From the NCBI GenBank assembly GCA_946902985.2, contig OX336388.2:290572526-290636525 (forward strand): DNA of 64,000 nucleotides. Direction: 5' to 3'. Source of the DNA: Meconema thalassinum (taxonomy: Eukaryota > Arthropoda > Insecta > Orthoptera > Tettigoniidae). Every line of letters begins with the position of its first letter. Position 1 is the first letter of the stretch. The notes under the pieces are model-generated. The model made no database searches, was not told the DNA's origin, and saw nothing but the letters and a program-made list of their open reading frames with translations. Made by a program: the position numbers and the translations under genes. This document shows, in pieces, positions 1-9,390 of the stretch.

Positions 1-567
1 GAGACGCAGTAAAGTGCAACCATTGTTTCCAGGCAGTGAGTTATTTAAAACTCAGGTAAGCTTAACATAAAATGCTATTCCATTTTACCACTACTGAAAA
101 CTGGTAGACAAAAAAATTCATTACCTGTACATGAGTAGGACGATGATTGCTGTCTCGATTAATGGCTATGTTGTTGTTGACTGGGAAAAGTACAAGGCCA
201 TGTTGGATTTTCTAAAAACAAAAATTCAAATTTAATTTATGAGTGGTTCCCTATGGACTCAACGAATATCCACAGGTTTGAACATGATAATGTGAACAAA
301 ATGACATGACATTCATTTTTTTTATATATTGGTTAAAGGGGGGATGTAAATGACTGTAGCTTTATAAAAAGAAAATAAGTACATGTGTTACTGTTAGTGC
401 CAACATACAGTTCATTTTTAATGGTGTTTTGATATATTAATGTCAATTAATGTTAACGTTTTATTTACAAGTATTGATTGATTGATTGATTGATTGATTG
501 AGTGATGGGTTATTTTGTTTGCTTTTAGGTGTCGTCATGTGCCATTAACGTAATGAACAGACGGTGA
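1..567 (+). pseudogene. Last two exons of an unrecognised gene (left arm copy)
   Basis: Bases 1-55 are an open exon ending in CAG followed by a GTAAG donor at 56. Bases 529-567 follow a pyrimidine-rich TTTGCTTTTAG acceptor and run open for 12 codons to TGA at 565-567. The same structure occurs in the right arm, where a longer upstream part is visible. The predicted peptide contains the motif VQPLFPGSELFKTQ. I do not recognise the family. The intron (56-528) contains a (TTGA)n run. The exon call rests on splice consensus and on conservation between arms. The start of the exon is outside the window. Confidence 0.4.
471..501. repeat. (ATTG)n microsatellite
   Basis: Seven to eight tandem ATTG units lie inside the putative intron of the left arm. 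The mirrored tract in the right arm, at about 6112-6146, differs in length. Confidence 0.9.
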
Positions 568-643
568 ACAAGCATACATTGTGCTTTAAAGTACTCTGTG
601 CAACGTTAATAACTTACAATAAGAAAAAGTTTTATTATAACAC

Positions 644-1652
644 ATGGCGTCAGTACCAAATACAAGTGAGCAAGTTGGTTTACCACGTGGGTTAAATTTA
701 AAATCAGAACATGACCGTTGGTTAACATTTTAATCCTGGCCTGTAGGCTTTTTGTCGACGCATGAACTTGCAAAAGCCGTTTTTTTTACTTGAACCGAGA
801 AGATGTGGTGCGCTGTGTGTTTTGTCGTATTGAACTTTCACACTGGGAAGAAGGGGATGATCCCTTTAGAGACCATTTGCGATGGTCTCCTTGTTGTCCT
901 TACATGCTTGGAAAACAAGTGGGTAACATACCTGTGTATTCATTTTACCGAACCACAAGAACATTGGCCGCTACTTACGTTGCTGAATCACAACTAAATA
1001 ATAATAACGTATTACCAGCCAACAACGGTAGTGTCGATATATGTGGTCCATATGTCATAGACAGTGTTGAATTGGCATGTGCTTTTGAAAAATTGGGAGT
1101 TTGCAAGACTAAAGCACACCCAGAGTACAGCTCTGTTGAAAAACGTTTAGAATCTTATAAAAATATTTGGCCATTAATATTAAAACACCTTACCAAACAA
1201 CTAAGAAAAGCTGGATTTTTTATACTGGTGAAGGGGATAAAACAATATGTTTTTATTGTGGATTTACTTTAAAGGATAGGCAAATGACTGATGACCATTT
1301 TGTGCAACACGCTCGTTGGTTACCTAACTGCAAATACATGGTGTTGCTTAAAGGTCAGGAATTTGTGAACACTATTCGTAAAGAAAACATGATTGCAGTA
1401 CAAGACTTAAAAGTGCCTTTAGAGTTAGAACATGCGGAGCAAATACACGAGGCTGGAAGAAAAGTCCTGTCTCACGAACAGATACAAAAGTGTGACCAAC
1501 AATTATGTAAAATTTGTTATCAAGATGAACTAGGAGTTGTATTTTTGCCTTGTGGACACATGATAGCCTGTGTCAAGTGTGCATTAGAACTCAACACTTG
1601 TGCTATATGCAGAAAAGCAGTATCTGCTACAGTTAGGGCATTTCTTGCATAA
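644..1652 (+). pseudogene. iap-like: Broken inhibitor-of-apoptosis gene, BIR-BIR-RING (left arm)
   Basis: IAP proteins bind caspases through BIR domains and act as E3 ubiquitin ligases through a C-terminal RING. An ATG at 644 opens a BIR-like start that hits an in-frame TAA at 731-733. The first BIR then resumes (CVFC, later H and C ligands in HLRWSPCCPY). The second BIR (CFYCGFTL, then HARWLPNCKY) and a C-terminal RING (CKICYQ, LPCGHMIACVKC, CAICRK) follow up to a stop at 1652. There are two frame breaks: an eight-T run at 780-787, and a six-T run at 1216-1221 between the BIR domains. The domain order and about 335-residue span match small insect or viral IAPs. As read it cannot give a full-length protein. 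The in-frame TAA and the 1216 shift are shared with the right arm, so they predate the palindrome or reflect something other than random decay. Confidence 0.88.
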
Positions 1653-1763
1653 CTAGTATAATTTATTCGTCATGCATAGTGCAAAATTCCTAATTGCACA
1701 ATATTATTAAAGCTGTTTTAGAGTGTAATTGATATGCTTTTCTTTTGTTTATAGACTACTACA

Positions 1764-2066
1764 ATGAATGTTTTGAATGCTGTGGGACAATCATGTGGCT
1801 TAGAGACAAAGAAGCTCAGCGAATTGCCAACGCATATTCCATTCCGCATTATCAAGATTCGGAAATTGAAAACAACATATGGTGATCGTGTACTTTGTGT
1901 ATGTGAAAACTTTGAGACATTTCTGCCTATACGGTTTAATGATATGTTGGAGAGTCTTTTTGATGAAGTCAATAATGCTGTGCAACCTGTACACTTAATA
2001 TATGAAGGTTTTAAAAACAATAGATGCATGGTTCGTTCTAATAAAATAAATAAAAAAATGAAATAA
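1764..2066 (+). CDS. Small unrecognised protein, 100 aa
   Basis: The ATG at 1764 opens 100 codons without a stop. The protein has alternating hydrophobic and charged stretches (HIPFRIIKIRKLKTTYGDRV, then FLPIRF and PVHLIYEG) that suggest a compact beta-rich fold, possibly a small nucleic-acid-binding or OB-like domain. That fold is a guess from pattern only. A basic tail (NKINKKMK) follows. It lies 111 bp downstream of the IAP stop on the same strand and ahead of the convergent FLYWCH gene. The right-arm copy is broken, so this is the better copy of the pair. I do not assign a function. Confidence 0.55.
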   Translation: MNVLNAVGQSCGLETKKLSELPTHIPFRIIKIRKLKTTYGDRVLCVCENFETFLPIRFNDMLESLFDEVNNAVQPVHLIYEGFKNNRCMVRSNKINKKMK

Positions 2067-2519
2067 TAATGGAAAATATAAGTAATGACAATATACTGAA
2101 AAAGAAAGAAAATATGTGTATAGAATATTAATGTTTTAGTGTTTAGTGTTGTCTTTAAAAATATTATGATGAAACCAAAAAAAACAAGAAATGTATATAA
2201 AGTTTGTAAATAAATGCAAAATGATGTTACAATTTTGTTTTATTTTATACAAAGTTAGTATATTAAACATTGCAGAGTATACATGATTATGACAATAAAT
2301 GCACACTGAATACAAGCCTTTCTCACTTTACAATAGTCTGTTATAGTTTTAAACACAAGGCTTGTTGTAGATTATTTTATAGCAATGTCCATTCAACATT
2401 GTTTTCGAAAAGTGGGAAGCCGCAATGGTTGTATAGGCATAAAAACCTTATTGTTATTACTATTTAGTCACTTTGATCCCCTTGCATATCAAGAGCAGAT
2501 GACCTAGTTGTTCCACGCT

Positions 2520-2900
2520 TTAAAACGACAACAACAACACTACCTCTTGCATAGTTTGTGATGTTGATGGCTCATGCGACGTGGAAGATGGATTAAAAAT
2601 AACTTTTAGAACAGGGGTTAAACGTTGCTCATTAATCAATGCACTATTTTGAGTAGCAATATGGTTTTCTTGATTTTTTGTCGACGGCAACTGTGTTTCA
2701 TGCAGTACACTACATTGATGATCACTGACACTTAAAACATCACTATTTTTAGTTTTTAGGTCACCACGACAATGTTTGGAACGTTGCATTGAACAACGCC
2801 AAATAACAGTTCCATTTTTATTGGTTCGTTTCACAATATATGAATATCCTTTATAGTATGCGTAAGGCTTACCATACCTAGTCACTGATACTTCCATATC
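2520..2900 (-). CDS. FLYWCH-type zinc-finger protein, short (126 aa)
   Basis: Reading from ATG at 2900 the protein begins with a FLYWCH-like zinc finger: a GKPYAYYKGYSY strand, then VIWRCS, CRG and HQC, spaced as in the C-C-H-x-H/C zinc-binding family. FLYWCH domains occur in DNA-binding proteins and in many insect mobile-element proteins. The tail (residues 65-126) is Ser/Thr/Gln-rich and ends in QEVVLLLSF. Upstream codons to 2936 are open but lack an ATG. The last 60 bp (2520-2580) lie inside the left arm and the rest in the spacer, so the palindrome breakpoint cuts this gene. It is paralogous to the ORF at 3068-3748 and lacks that ORF's C-terminal block. Confidence 0.65.
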   Translation of the reverse strand, partial: DMEVSVTRYGKPYAYYKGYSYIVKRTNKNGTVIWRCSMQRSKHCRGDLKTKNSDVLSVSDHQCSVLHETQLPSTKNQENHIATQNSALINEQRLTPVLKVIFNPSSTSHEPSTSQTMQEVVLLLSF

Positions 2901-2936
2901 AACTGTCGAGCATAGACTAAGCTCTAGTAAAGTCAA

Positions 2937-3067
2937 CTTGGTAATAAGAATAATAGTTTAATGGGAGAGCAAATATGTATCCAAAGAGTTCAGGTAAAAG
3001 TGGAGGCAAATAAGCAAATATTAGAAACAAGAGTTGGGGTAAAAGTGGTCGCAAAGTGGTAGACCCA
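2937..3067. other. Spacer between the two FLYWCH ORFs
   Basis: Short A/T-rich sequence with no supported gene. It is open in a few frames, but nothing resembles a known domain. Confidence 0.5.
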
Positions 3068-3748
3068 TTACACAATAATTTCAGCACGACGAAGCTCTTG
3101 TTCAATTTCTTTGATTTCCTAATCGTGACCGGTATGCCCAGCTTGTTGTAAAGCAAGCAATTGTCGAAGCCGTTGAATTAGCTTACTGGGTTTGTTCCAG
3201 TATACAAATTTAACAAATGGATTTTTAGGTGTAAACAAAGCATTACCATTATCATGATCATTATCATCATCATCATTATCATCATCATGATCACCATTAT
3301 CATCATGACCATCATCAATGTTACTATATAGTCCTTTTTGATCCTCTTGCAATACCACTTCATTTATAGTCTGTGTTGATTTTGATAGTGTTGAAGGTTT
3401 CTTGGACGTTGACAACTGTCCTAACATGACGTTTTGAGGACACGATAAGTCCTTTTGAACAAACACTGCACTATTTTTGGCCGCAATATCGTTTTCTTGA
3501 ACTTGCTTTTTAGCATTTTGATAATTGTTTGTAAACAGCAAGCGTGGTTCGTTTAGAACACTACATTGATGAACACTCACACTTAAAACCTTTCCATTTT
3601 TACTTTTCAGATTGCCTCGACATTTTGTTGACCTCTCTTTTGAGCATTGCCAGAATATTATTCCATTCACATTCTGGCAATTATAGTTATAAGAGTAGCC
3701 TTGATAGAGTGCACGTAGCCTACCTTTGTTGGTTGTAATAAGTTCCAT
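3068..3748 (-). pseudogene. FLYWCH-type zinc-finger protein with acidic tract and one in-frame stop
   Basis: ATG at 3748 starts an N-terminal FLYWCH finger (residues about 1-65: GRLRALYQGYSY, IIFWQCS, KCRG, VHQC). A linker follows, then an acidic Asp/Asn/His run coded by a (TCA/TCATCA)n tract at about 3247-3320, then a C-terminal block beginning PFVKFVYWNKPSKLIQRL. A TAG at 3119-3121 ends the 209-codon ORF. The same frame stays open for 16 more codons to TAA at 3068-3070, and these still look like the helical end of that block (EIKEIEQELRRAEIIV), so I read the TAG as a recent nonsense change. From memory, similar C-terminal blocks recur in insect FLYWCH proteins linked to mobile DNA. It lies wholly in the palindrome spacer. 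Confidence 0.68.
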
Positions 3749-3828
3749 AGTAGTAACTGACCTGTCAGCACGATGTTCACACTACAAAGGTTACAACTGT
3801 TTTGCTGATGGAGTGACCTACCATAAGC

Positions 3829-4023
3829 TTATATATTGGCTTATGTGTTGGCTTTTTGTGTTGGCTTTTTGTGTTGGCATTTGTGTTGGCTTTTTGTGTT
3901 GGCTTTTCGTGTTGGCTTTTTGTGTTGGCTTTTGTGTTGGCTTTTTGTGTTGGCTTTTCGTGTTGGCTTTTTGCGTTGGCTTTTGTGTTGGCTTTTTGTG
4001 TTGGCTTTTTGCGTTGGCTTTTT
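3829..4023. repeat. Minisatellite, ~13-bp unit, at the palindrome junction
   Basis: Tandem variants of TTTTTGTGTTGGC with shorter units such as ATTTGTGTTGGC, roughly 15 copies. The array ends exactly where the right arm begins (4024). Long ORFs in five frames here are artefacts of the repeat. The array occupies the place where the finger-coding part of a FLYWCH gene would be expected if the right arm mirrored the left. Confidence 0.92.
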
Positions 4024-4560
4024 GTCGCAAGAGCCATCAACATCACAAACTATGCAAGAGGTAGTGTTGTTGTTGTCGTTTTAAAGAGTGGAACAACTAG
4101 GTCATCTGCTCTTGATATGCAAGGGGATCAAAGTGACTAAATAGTAATAACAATAAGGTTTTTATGCCTATACAACCATTGCGGCTTCCCACTTTTCGAA
4201 AACAACGTTGAATGGACATTGCTATAAAATAATCTACAACAAGCCTTGTGTTTAAAACTATAACAGACTATTGTAAAGTGAGAAAGGCTTGTATTCAGTG
4301 TGCATTTATTGTCATAATAATGTATACTCTGCAATGTTAAATATACTAACATTGTATAAAATAAAACAACATTGTAACATCATATTGCATTTATTTACAA
4401 ACTTTATATACATTTCTTGTTTTTTTTGTTTCATCATAATATTTTTAAAGACAACTCTAAACACTAAAACATTACTATTCTCTACACAAATTTTCTTTCT
4501 TTTTCAGTATATTGTCATTACTTATATTTTCCATTATTATTTCACATTTTTTTAATTTAT

Positions 4561-4853
4561 TTAATTAAAACGAACCATGCACCTATTGTTTTTAAAACCT
4601 TCATATATTAAGTGTACAGGTTGCACAGCATTATTGACTTCATCAAAAAGACTCTCCAACATATCATTAAACCGTATAGGCAGAAATGTCTCAAAGTTTT
4701 CACATACACAAAGTACACGATCACCATATGCTGTTTTCAATTTCCGAATATTGATAATGCGGAATGGAATATGCGTTGGCAATTCGCTGAGCTTCTTTGT
4801 CTCTAAGCCACATGATTGTCACACACCATTCAAAACATTCATTGTAGTATTCT
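4561..4853 (-). pseudogene. Broken copy of the small 100-aa ORF (right arm)
   Basis: Mirror of 1764-2066. Near the start of the gene a change creates an in-frame TGA about six codons after the ATG. The downstream part (from PTHIPFRI to YEGFKNNRCMV) remains open for 73 codons and now ends at a TTAATTAAA. Sequence otherwise follows the left copy closely. Confidence 0.6.
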
Positions 4854-4953
4854 ACAAACAAAAGAAAAGCATATCTATTACACTCTAAAACAGCTTTAAT
4901 AATATTGTGCAATTAGGGATTTTGCACTATGCATGACGAATAAATTATACTAG

Positions 4954-5971
4954 TTATGCAAGAAATGCCCTAACTGTAGCAGATACTGCTTTTCTGCATA
5001 TAGCACAAGTGTTGAGTTCTAATGCACACTTGACACAGGCTATCATGTGACCACAAGGCAAAAATACAACACCTAGTCCATCTTGATAACAAATTTTACA
5101 TAATTGTTGGTCACAATTTTGTATCTGTTCGTGAGACAAGTCTTTTCTTTCAGCCTCGTGTATTTGCTCCGCATGTTCTAACTCTAAAGGCACTTTTAAG
5201 TCTTGTACTGCAATCATGTTTTCTTTACGAATAGTGTTCACAAATTCCTGACCTTTAAGCAACGCCATGTATTTACAGTTTGGTAACCAACGAGCGTGTT
5301 GCACTAAAGGGTCATCAGTCATTTGCCAATCCTTTAAAGTAAATCCACAATAAAACATATTGTTTTATCCCCTTCACCAGTATAAAAAAGCCAGCTTTAC
5401 TTAGTTGTTTGGTAAGGGGTTTTAATATTAATGGCCAAATATTTTTATAAGATTCTAAACGTTTTTCAACAGAGCTGTACTCTGGGTGTGCTAGTGCTTT
5501 AGTCTTGCGAACTCCCAATTTTTCAAAAGCACATGCCAATTCAACACTGTCTATGGCATATGGACCACATATATCGACACTACCGTTGTTGGCTGGTAAT
5601 ACATTATTATTATTTAGTTGTGATTCAGCAACGTAAGTAGCGTCCAATGGTCTTGTGGTTCGGTAAAATGAATACACAGGTATGTTACCCACTTGTTTTC
5701 CAAGCATGTAAGGACAACAAGGAGACCATCGCAAATGGTCTCTAAAGGGATCATCCCCTTCTTCCCAGTGTGAAAGTTCAATACGACAAAACACACAGCG
5801 CACCATATCTTCTCGGTTCAAGTAAAAAAAAACGGCTTTTGCAAGTTCATGTGTCGACAAAAAGCCTACAGGCCAGGATTAAAATGTTAACCAACGGTCA
5901 TGTTCTGATTTTAAATTTAACCCACGTGGTAAACCAACTTGCTCACTTGTTGTATTTGGTACTAACGCCAT
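4954..5971 (-). pseudogene. iap-like: Broken inhibitor-of-apoptosis gene, BIR-BIR-RING (right arm)
   Basis: Mirror of the left IAP. ATG at 5971 leads to an in-frame TAA at 5881-5879. BIR1 (CVFCRIEL, HLRWSPCCPY) then reads continuously through a nine-T run at 5825-5833, unlike the left copy. After the inter-BIR linker the frame shifts at a six-base A/T run at 5384-5389, as in the left arm. BIR2 (MFYCGFTL, HARWLPNCKY) and RING (CKICYQ, CGHMIACVKC, CAICRK) lie in the last 134 codons. Two of three breaks are shared between arms and the third is private to the left arm, so the right copy is the less damaged. Confidence 0.88.
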
Positions 5972-6047
5972 ATGTTATAATAAAACTTTTTCTTATTGTA
6001 AGTTATTAACGTTGCACAGAGTACTTTAAAGCACAATGTATGCTTGT

Positions 6048-6113
6048 TCACCGTCTGTTCATTACGTTAATGGCGCATGACGACACCTAAAAGCAAACAA
6101 AATGACCCATCAC

Positions 6114-6147
<34 letters not shown>

Positions 6148-6880
6148 CTTGTAAATAAAACGTTAACATTAATTGACATTAATATATCAAAACACCATTA
6201 AAAATAAACTGTATGTTGGCACTAACAGTAACACATGTACTTGTTTTCTTTTTATAAAGCTACAGTCATTTACATCCCCCCTTTAACCAATATATATATA
6301 CAAAAATGAATGTCATGTCATTTTGGTCACATTATCATGTTCAAACCTGCGGATATTCGTTGAGTCCATAGGGAACCACTCATAAATTAAATTTAAATTT
6401 TTGTTTTTAGAAAATCCAACATGGCCTTGTACTTTTCCCAGTCAACAACAACATAGCCTTTAATCAAGAAAGCAATCATCGTCCTAGTCATGTACAGGTA
6501 ATGAATTTTTTTGTCTACCAGTTTTCAGTAGTGGTAAAATGGAATAGCATTTTATGTTAGGCTTACCTGAGTTTTAAATAATTCACTGCCTGGAAACAAT
6601 GGTTGCACTTTAATGCGTCTCGGGTTTTCAGCGACTGCTACGGCGGTAAGGCTTTTCTTTCCAAGTTTCTAAAAATAAATAAAATAAACCGTTATAAATA
6701 CCTAAATTCAGGTTAATACATACATTTCATAAAATAAAATATGAAACAAAAATAAATAAAACAAGTTAGTTAAAAAAAAAATCCCACCTTTACTTGCAGT
6801 GGCTTCTTGCTGTTTCCTTCTAGTGGGCTCAAAAGTGCAATGGTTTATTCTCTCTCAGACATGTAAGGTATACCGGTTAT
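6048..6880 (-). pseudogene. Three terminal exons of an unrecognised gene (right arm and flank)
   Basis: Read on the minus strand: exon 6880-6794 (after a TTTGCAG acceptor, followed by GTAAAG), exon 6668-6567 (after TTTTTAG, followed by GTAAGC; 34 codons, fully open) and exon 6086-6048 (after GCTTTTAG; 12 codons plus TGA). The first exon has an in-frame TAA. Motifs are TGIPYMSERE, LTAVAVAENPRRIKVQ and PLFPGSELFKTQ. The last two exons are mirrored in the left arm. The 6794-6880 exon lies outside the visible arm, so either the true arm is longer than the window shows or only part of the gene was duplicated. Family unknown. Confidence 0.42.
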
Positions 6881-6936
6881 CTGCAAACAAATAAATTAAA
6901 AAATCATTAATTACCTAAGCAATAAATAATTGCATT

Positions 6937-6978
<42 letters not shown>

Positions 6979-7210
6979 TCAATAAATGTATAAATGAATA
7001 TATATATATATATATATATAAATACCTACCCCACAACAAGGTTAAGTATTTTCCACCAACCCCAAAACTGTTAAACAAGACCAAGTGTCTCACGCAACGC
7101 AGTGTGTTCAAAGGTAGTCCACCCAAGTGAGAGTGGAAATGATAACGACATGTCTTTATATATGCTACGTTGCATGTTTAATCATTTTTTCCCACGCTTT
7201 GAACATTCTG
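6881..7210. other. Non-coding, with two AT runs
   Basis: Contains two alternating (AT)n microsatellites at about 6938-6975 and 6998-7021. Nothing else supported. Confidence 0.7.
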
Positions 7211-7436
7211 TTATCATGCACGTGGACAGCTAACGTCCAAGGTGAACACCTGTGGCAGATCAAATTTCACATGGACTTGCATTTTGTCACATACAAAGCA
7301 AACAGGATGTGACTTGTTACAAGTTATCGTGCACGTGGACAGCCAAAGCCCAAAGTGAACACCTGTGGCAGATCAAATTTCACCTGAACTTGCATTTTGT
7401 CACGTACGAAGCAAACAGGAGGTAACTTGTTTAGCG
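7211..7436. repeat. Two tandem copies of a 113-bp unit
   Basis: The unit beginning TTATCATGCACGTGGACAGC at 7211 is repeated at 7324 with about ten substitutions. Flanking sequence 7437-7913 holds no recognisable gene. Confidence 0.88.
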
Positions 7437-7913
7437 TACATGTCATTTCACACGTGTGTGCATGCATTTCGCACTCCCCTGCCACCACGATGGTCAGATT
7501 TTTTCACCTTCAAGCGTCTTTGTCATTTTCCATTGCACTTGTTGTCAAGTCAGATCAGCGCCTTCCAATAAGCTCAAATGACATTCACCTCCTGCTCGTC
7601 TGCAAGTTTGTTTTCTGTACTCGCTTCGACCAACATAGAACCAAGTTCTCATCACCGTTTACACGTCAAAGGTATAATGTGTGAAAAAACGTATCCTCGC
7701 TCTGTCATAAACCGACCCGTCAAAATAGCGATTGTTCTATTGAACACAGCCACCGTGGTCAGCGACAGGTTCGTTGAAACACACACATCCAGCAGTATCG
7801 TCTCTCTCAACCACCACGCTTCATGAACATTGTAAACAGGTATCGGTAAAGAATTTTTTTTCAACATGTATGGCGTTAGGCCCTTTGTCGAAATGTCAAA
7901 CATAGTTTCTAAA
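7437..7913. other. No recognisable feature
   Basis: ORFs of 82-95 codons occur in several overlapping frames on both strands, with no domain signal. I see nothing I can support here. Confidence 0.5.
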
Positions 7914-8720
7914 AGAGGGCGTGATCTCGAGTCCTAGGACACCTCGTACACGTCTCTAGCGTTATTAGTTCGTGAGATATCAGCAAAAATCACAAAAAAA
8001 GTTGTTTACACCAAAATCGAGTTTCCATTTTTTTAAAATTATAACGATTGGTTCATAGCAAAGAGGACGTCACTCCGAGTCCTTGGACCCTTCGTACACG
8101 CCTCTAGCATAATTCGTTTGCGAGATATAGCAAAAAGTTTAAAATCACGGTTTTACCCCAAAACATTCTGTTTCCCTCATTCTCAAAAACTTTAACCTAT
8201 TACCAAAATAAACAGGGTTTCGAGGCAAGCGATTTGACACGTCACACGTCCAAATCCGACCTTGCGTTCGAGAGATATCGGTAAACGTCGTAGGAAAGTA
8301 GGCGACTATCTGGTTCTCTCCTCACCACCAAATCCTCTTCTTATCAATCATTTTTTTCAAAGAGCTTGCCCTCTTACAAAAATCCTCAGTGCGCATGCGT
8401 ATAAAACAAAATCAAAAATGTTAATCCATAGCGGCAAAAATGTTAATCCATAGCGGCAGCCAGAAAAACGCATGCGCGATATGAGCAACAACGTTTAAGT
8501 TCATTTTAGCAGCGCACCTTATACATGTCGCATTTAAAAAGAGACTTTCACTAAAAAAAATTGCAATTTCACCCCCTAGTAGGGGTAGGTTTTATTTAGG
8601 GGTTGAAATGACTGGTCCATTGGAAAGAGGGCGTCAGCCCGAGTCCAACGACACCTCATTTGTCAAAATCGGACCATGCGTTTGAGAAATATTAATAATC
8701 AAAAAGTGTGTACTTACTTT
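7914..8720. repeat. Diverged repeated phrase, four units
   Basis: The phrase CGAGTCC..GGACACC..CGTACACG..CTAGC..TTCGTGAGATAT recurs at about 7925, 8070, 8230 and 8630 with heavy divergence and variable spacing. A short 23-bp tandem pair (AATGTTAATCCATAGCGGCA) sits at 8413-8457 between two GCGCATGCGT/ACGCATGCGC inverted motifs. Non-coding repeat DNA of unknown family. Confidence 0.6.
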
Positions 8721-8810
8721 TGGAACAGACTGTGCGTTAGAATCGGCCTCACCCCCCTACTGTTATTAATCTAGATAGATTAATCACTGGCACGAATCTT
8801 AAATTTTAAG

Positions 8811-9390
8811 AAAAGTAGGCTCTTAAGTTTGTCACGGAACTACTTGTTTTTCTTGAGAAAGTCTATGGCAATAACTTTAGGTGGGGGGGGGGGGCTTAGT
8901 ACAAAAGATTAAATACATTTGAAATGTTCAATGAAGAAATGGTTTGGTTAAAAAACTGATTTGTTGATCGAAACGTATGAAATACATTTGGCTTTCCTTT
9001 CTTCCTGTGTCGATGCTCGTAGCTAAAGGAACACCACACACTGTGGCTGCTCAGCTACACTGTCGCTGTAAAGCCGCTTTGCTGTGAGCAAATCCTTGCT
9101 TGCCAATAAATTTGCTTTTCTCAACTTCGCAACTTGTTAGCGATGAGCCTCGTAAGACTCGATAAACCGTCACTAACGAGCTGAGATATGAGCGCCCTAA
9201 CTCCATTAAAGATGCGCGCCCGGCTATGACACCAGATGGCAGCCCAGTGCTCGGCGTCTCGGTAATGGAGAAGTACAACATCCTACTCGCAGAGTAAGCG
9301 ATATCCGAGGAGAAACTGGGGACCTGAAAGGTTTACCAAAATCTAAACAAGTAGTTCCGTGAACAAGTATACAGCCTATTTTCATATATC
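8811..9390. repeat. Inverted repeat flanking ~490 bp
   Basis: 8832-8855 (GTCACGGAACTACTTGTTTT) is the reverse complement of 9344-9363, and weaker similarity extends about 25 bp further out on both sides. The same terminal sequence begins the repeat copy at 26815. This could be the terminal inverted repeat of a small element or two copies of one family abutting head to head. The interior (8856-9343) contains a 13-base G run at 8882 and no supported gene. Confidence 0.65.

Larger units (their letters stand above)
1..2580 (+). repeat. Left arm of a 6.6-kb palindrome
   Basis: This stretch is the reverse complement of 4024-6621, reading from base 1 (pairs with 6621) inward to 2580 (pairs with 4024). 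Comparison of sample stretches by eye shows roughly 3% substitutions plus single-base indels, so the arms have diverged and are not simply one sequence read twice. The arm already matches at base 1, so it probably extends left of the window. It carries the terminal exons of an unknown gene, a broken IAP gene, a small ORF and the 3' end of a FLYWCH gene. Confidence 0.93.
4024..6621 (-). repeat. Right arm of the 6.6-kb palindrome
   Basis: Reverse complement of 1-2580. The inner edge is GTCGCAAGAGCC at 4024, which also encodes on the plus strand the same FLYWCH C-terminus (QEVVLLLSF, stop near 4084) seen at 2520 in the left arm. Private indels and substitutions distinguish it from the left arm, for example nine instead of eight T residues in the first IAP homopolymer. 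Confidence 0.93.

Noticed and set aside
3777..4140. Several overlapping ORFs on both strands
   Set aside because: Created by the 13-bp minisatellite, which lacks stops in five frames.
1..6621. Palindrome as a pure assembly artefact
   Set aside because: Arms differ by scattered substitutions and private indels and have different spacer-side junctions; still worth confirming by long reads.
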